This document shows positions 14,778 through 17,018 of a stretch of 17,018 nt of DNA, in pieces. Source of the DNA: JAKORR01 sp964608495 (GTDB taxonomy: Bacteria > Armatimonadota > Zipacnadia > Zipacnadales > FEN-943); contig CAZSOQ010000109.1 in NCBI GenBank assembly GCA_964608495.1, positions 1-17,018 of the forward strand, read 5' to 3'. The notes beneath the pieces were generated by a model, which was not told the DNA's origin, did not search any database, and saw only the letters and a program-made list of their open reading frames with translations. Position numbers and translations under genes: made by a program. The first letter of the stretch is position 1. Every line of letters begins with the position of its first letter.

Positions 14778-15614
14778 ATGCCTGTAGACCTCCATCTCCA
14801 TTCGACGGCCAGCGACGGCTCGCTCACCCCCGAGGAGCTGGTCGCCACGGCTATTGCCAAGGACCTCTACGCGATGGCGGTCACGGACCACGACACCGTG
14901 GCCGGCGTCGAGCCCGCCATGATTAGCGCGGAAGGCACCGGCCTGCATGTCCTCCCGGGCGTCGAGATCAGCGTGGACTTCGCGGACACCGAGATCCACA
15001 TCCTCGGCTACTTCATGGACCTGGACCATGAGCCCCTGCTTGAGGCCATGGAGAAGGTGCGCGACGGGCGGGTCCACCGCGCGCGGGAGATGGTGCGCCG
15101 GCTGCGGGAGCTGGGCCTTGAGATAAGCTACGACGACGTCCTGGCCGAGTCCGGGGACGGTAGCGTCGGCCGCCCGCACGTGGCCCGCGCGCTCGAGCGG
15201 CTGGGGCATGTGCGCGACCTCCAGGAGGCCTTCGACCGGTACCTGGGCCGCGGCAGACCCGCCTGCGTGCCCCGGTACAAGCTCCTGCCCGAGGAGGCGG
15301 TGGGCCTGATCGCGGCGGCGGGCGGGATGCCGGTCTTCGCCCACCCGGGCCTGTCGCGGCGGGATGACATGGTGGATGTCCTCATCGCGGCCGGCCTGCT
15401 GGGCCTGGAGGCCTACCACACCGACCATAGCGAGAAGCAGACCCAGAAGTACATCAACATGGCCAAGCGTCGTGGCCTGTATATCACCGGCGGGAGCGAC
15501 TCCCACGGCCCCCTGGGGCCCGTTCCGGTCGAGATCGGCTCGGTTTTCGTACCCGATTCGTGCGCGGACCGGCTGATGGAGTGGGCGGCGGAGCACGGCC
15601 GCGTCTTCGTCTAG
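14778..15614 (+). CDS. TrpH/RNase AM (YciV)-like PHP phosphoesterase
   Basis: The 278-residue protein matches the TrpH/YciV branch of the PHP family, whose members hydrolyse 3',5'-nucleoside bisphosphates or trim 5' ends of short RNAs. PHP motifs are DLHLHSTASDG (His6, His8 and Asp13), VTDHDT (Asp37, His38), PGVEIS (Glu63) with EIHILGY (His74), FAHPG, and GGSDSHG near the end. The inserted alpha-helical domain has the family's GRPHVARAL segment, and length is normal. AAGGA lies about 11 nt before the ATG, just at the helicase stop codon, so the two genes are probably co-transcribed. It is distinct from the smaller PHP protein at 9281-9925. Activity on nucleotides or oligonucleotides would fit a neighbour that acts on DNA, but that link is inference. 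Confidence 0.9.
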   Translation: MPVDLHLHSTASDGSLTPEELVATAIAKDLYAMAVTDHDTVAGVEPAMISAEGTGLHVLPGVEISVDFADTEIHILGYFMDLDHEPLLEAMEKVRDGRVHRAREMVRRLRELGLEISYDDVLAESGDGSVGRPHVARALERLGHVRDLQEAFDRYLGRGRPACVPRYKLLPEEAVGLIAAAGGMPVFAHPGLSRRDDMVDVLIAAGLLGLEAYHTDHSEKQTQKYINMAKRRGLYITGGSDSHGPLGPVPVEIGSVFVPDSCADRLMEWAAEHGRVFV

Positions 15615-15646
15615 CCGCCCGCGCCGGGGCCAGGAGGGTGGCGAGC

Positions 15647-15994
15647 ATGACTGTCACGGTACGCTCTGTGGATGCCGAGGGGCGGGTTGCGCGCGTGGTA
15701 GCGGACGGCGACGCGGCGGAGCCGCGCAACCTGGGGAGGTTCCGGCGCGCGCTGGCGGCGGCGGCCGAACGGCACCGCGGACTGGTCGTTGACCTCCTCG
15801 CGGTCGGCGACATCCCCGCTGCCGCGGTCGCGACCCTGGTCGAGACGGCCGCGCAGCTTAGGTGGGCGGGAGGTGACCTGGCCGTCGCGGCGTCGGGCGA
15901 GGTGGCCGAGCGTCTGGCCCTAGCCGGCCTCACCGAGGCCCTCAGGGTGGTGGACGACCCCGACCAGGCCTCCGCCGCGCTGGTGGTGCAGTAG
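15647..15994 (+). CDS. STAS-domain protein lacking the phospho-acceptor serine
   Basis: From the ATG at 15647 (AGGAGGG, 8 nt spacing) the protein has 115 residues and the beta-alpha fold of anti-sigma-factor antagonists (STAS). Strands and helices can be followed through LVVDLLAV (46-53), the long helix AAAVATLVETAAQLR (58-72), LAVAASGEVAERLALAGL and the final ALRVVDDPDQA. In SpoIIAA and RsbV the loop after the VDL strand is D-S-S-G and carries the serine phosphorylated by the anti-sigma kinase. Here the aligned loop reads D-I-P-A-A-A (55-60), so that serine is absent. It is 32 nt after the PHP gene on the same strand. It may be a constitutively active antagonist or a STAS scaffold without phospho-control; no kinase or sigma factor is nearby. 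Confidence 0.75.
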   Translation: MTVTVRSVDAEGRVARVVADGDAAEPRNLGRFRRALAAAAERHRGLVVDLLAVGDIPAAAVATLVETAAQLRWAGGDLAVAASGEVAERLALAGLTEALRVVDDPDQASAALVVQ

Positions 15995-16009
15995 CAGCAC
16001 GGCCGCGGA

Positions 16010-16032
16010 CGCCGGAGCGTGGCCCTCCGGCG
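16010..16032. terminator. 8-bp hairpin between convergent STAS and methylase genes
   Basis: CGCCGGAG (16010-16017) and CTCCGGCG (16025-16032) form a perfect stem with a seven-base loop. The position between two convergent genes fits a bidirectional terminator, but there is no T-tract on either side. Confidence 0.45.
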
Positions 16033-16086
16033 ACGCCTGTGTCCTCACTGCGCCCTCGGGTCCAGCGCTTGCTCTCTGCCCCCGGG

Positions 16087-16741
16087 CTAGGAGGTGGCCT
16101 CCTCCACTATCCTGATCTCCTCGTCGGTAAGGCCGTAGAGCTCGTAGACGAGCTGGTCAATCCGGCGGTCGGTGGCGTCAATCTGGCGCTGGAGCAGTTC
16201 GCGGTCGCGGGGCGTGCTCGCCTCGGGCAGGCGCTCGTGCAGGTCGAGCATGGCCTGCACGAGCTCCACCATCCTGTCGTGTCTCGCGACGTCCGCCGGG
16301 TCCGAGAACTCGATGGGCCGGATGGGCAGGCGGCGAAGCGATGAGACCTTCACCTGAGGAAAGGCCCTCTGGCCTGACTCGGCCGTGGTCTGCTCGTAGA
16401 AGAAGCGGATGAGGCGAGAGTTGAGGAGTCCAACCACGTAGCGCGTATCATGCGGTGGCCAAGGGTATAGCGCAAGGAGCGAATTCCGGAAGTACAGAGC
16501 CCCTTCGCGGGGGCCGACTATCGGGTGGGCCGCGGTCTGCCGGATCACAAAGTCAGCGCTGCGATAGGCCTCTTCCGGGCCGATCCTGAAGTACTCGGCA
16601 GAACGCTTCCCATACCCCAGCCGCAGGGACTTGGCGGGGGGACGGCATACGTACCGGGCTACCTGCTTCCCCTCAAGCAGGGGAACGGTGCGCTCGTCCC
16701 GGCCCTCCGACCCCTGAGCAATCAGCTTGGCAGCGCAGTTA
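16087..16741 (-). CDS. C-terminal part of a restriction-modification DNA methylase (TaqI/Eco57I-like specificity domain)
   Basis: This open frame ends at TAG (16087-16089) and runs into the N gap. The text is typical of the TaqI-like C-terminal specificity domain of type IIG/Eco57I-class enzymes. It has LLEGKQVARY, DFVIRQTAAHPI, a YFRNSLLAL strand, VVGLLNSRLIRFFYEQ, FPQVKVSSLRRLPI, and a C-terminal helical end IDATDRRIDQLVYELYGLT followed by DEEIRIVEE. The catalytic NPPY methylase motif would lie upstream, outside the window, so which class of system it belongs to cannot be decided. It is convergent with the STAS gene. Confidence 0.8.
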
Positions 16742-16751
16742 NNNNNNNNNN
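16742..16751. other. assembly gap (10 N) inside the methylase gene
   Basis: Ten undetermined bases separate two open frames that belong to one protein but are in different registers when ten bases are assumed. The true gap length is therefore not ten modulo three, unless there is a real frameshift. Confidence 0.95.
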
Positions 16752-17018
16752 AAGGCTGTCGCCCGCAGCTTGAACCTTGGATAGCAGAGCCGCAAAGGCA
16801 CGCACCACCCAGGGGTCGCCTCCCGTCACCTCGAGCCCTGCGCGAGTACCGTCGCGGCCCACAATCAGCGTCGGCTTTGCTGGCTCTCGCCGGGCCAGCA
16901 CGACCGTCATCACAGGAGTGACGGCCTGGCGGAACACCTGCTCCCCCCAGTAGCGGACCTCGATAACCGCCGTGGCCTCGGCTATCTGGCGGCGCAGACA
17001 TGAGTAACCGTCCAGATG
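16752..17018 (-). CDS. partial restriction-modification methylase, upstream fragment
   Basis: Reading leftwards from the window end, 89 codons without a stop give HLDGYSCLRRQIAEATAV..., then VRYWGEQVFRQAVTPVMTVVLARREP. This resembles the region following the catalytic motif in Eco57I-class methylases, where a variable IxxVRYWGE(x)VF..AVTP.ftvvL segment precedes the specificity domain. It is open at both ends: the 5' end is beyond the window and the 3' end runs into the N gap. In a naive translation the frame continues into a stop shortly after the gap (TALPS*), which is an artefact of gap size. It is most likely the same gene as the 16087-16741 fragment. Confidence 0.65.

Noticed and set aside
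1..17018. CRISPR arrays, insertion sequences, integrases and tRNA genes
   Set aside because: No regularly spaced repeats, transposase or integrase motifs, or cloverleaf-capable sequences were seen on either strand.

Overview
The window is about 17 kb of very GC-rich bacterial chromosome. It has two 10-base N runs, which suggests a draft or metagenome-derived assembly. The gene content is mostly housekeeping: tmRNA, GatB, TatC, a bifunctional-nuclease family protein, a UPF0182 membrane protein and an MrfA-type helicase. GatB points to a bacterium that makes Gln-tRNA and/or Asn-tRNA by transamidation. UPF0182, the BFN-family protein and a divergent URO-D-like enzyme together would fit a high-GC lineage such as Armatimonadota, Chloroflexota or a relative. 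That placement is inference; no marker in the window settles it.

Layout. (1) 1-228: no gene recognised, then ssrA (tmRNA) at 229-578, complete, with tag ANTELALAA. (2) About 686-988 (+): a lone HicA-like toxin that overlaps the 3' end of the next gene tail to tail. (3) 981-7370 (-): five genes in one direction, in transcription order BFN nuclease, UPF0182 membrane protein, HAD phosphatase, AIR-synthase/HypE-like protein and URO-D-like protein. A candidate promoter lies at 7569-7597. (4) 7698-9116 (+): gatB, interrupted by a sequencing gap. (5) 9117-9280: convergent intergenic region with a 15-bp inverted repeat. (6) 9281-9925 (-): a small PHP-domain phosphoesterase, divergent from a MalK/UgpC-type ABC ATPase at 10103-11275 (+). 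The ABC gene has a perfect sigma-70-like promoter, and the PHP gene has its own promoter back to back with it. (7) 11398-15994 (+): tatC, an MrfA-like helicase with a Zn-binding MZB domain, a TrpH/RNase AM-like PHP phosphoesterase and a STAS-domain protein, probably co-transcribed at least in part. (8) 16087-17018 (-): the C-terminal end of a TaqI/Eco57I-like restriction-modification methylase, cut by the window edge and by the second N run.

I found no complete, clearly novel multi-gene system. The points most worth following are the five-gene minus-strand unit, in which two enzymes lack a hallmark cysteine of their best-known relatives; the mrfA-PHP pair without the usual MrfB exonuclease nearby; the STAS protein without a phospho-acceptor serine; the tiny leader ORF overlapping the tatC start; and the solitary HicA toxin beside tmRNA.
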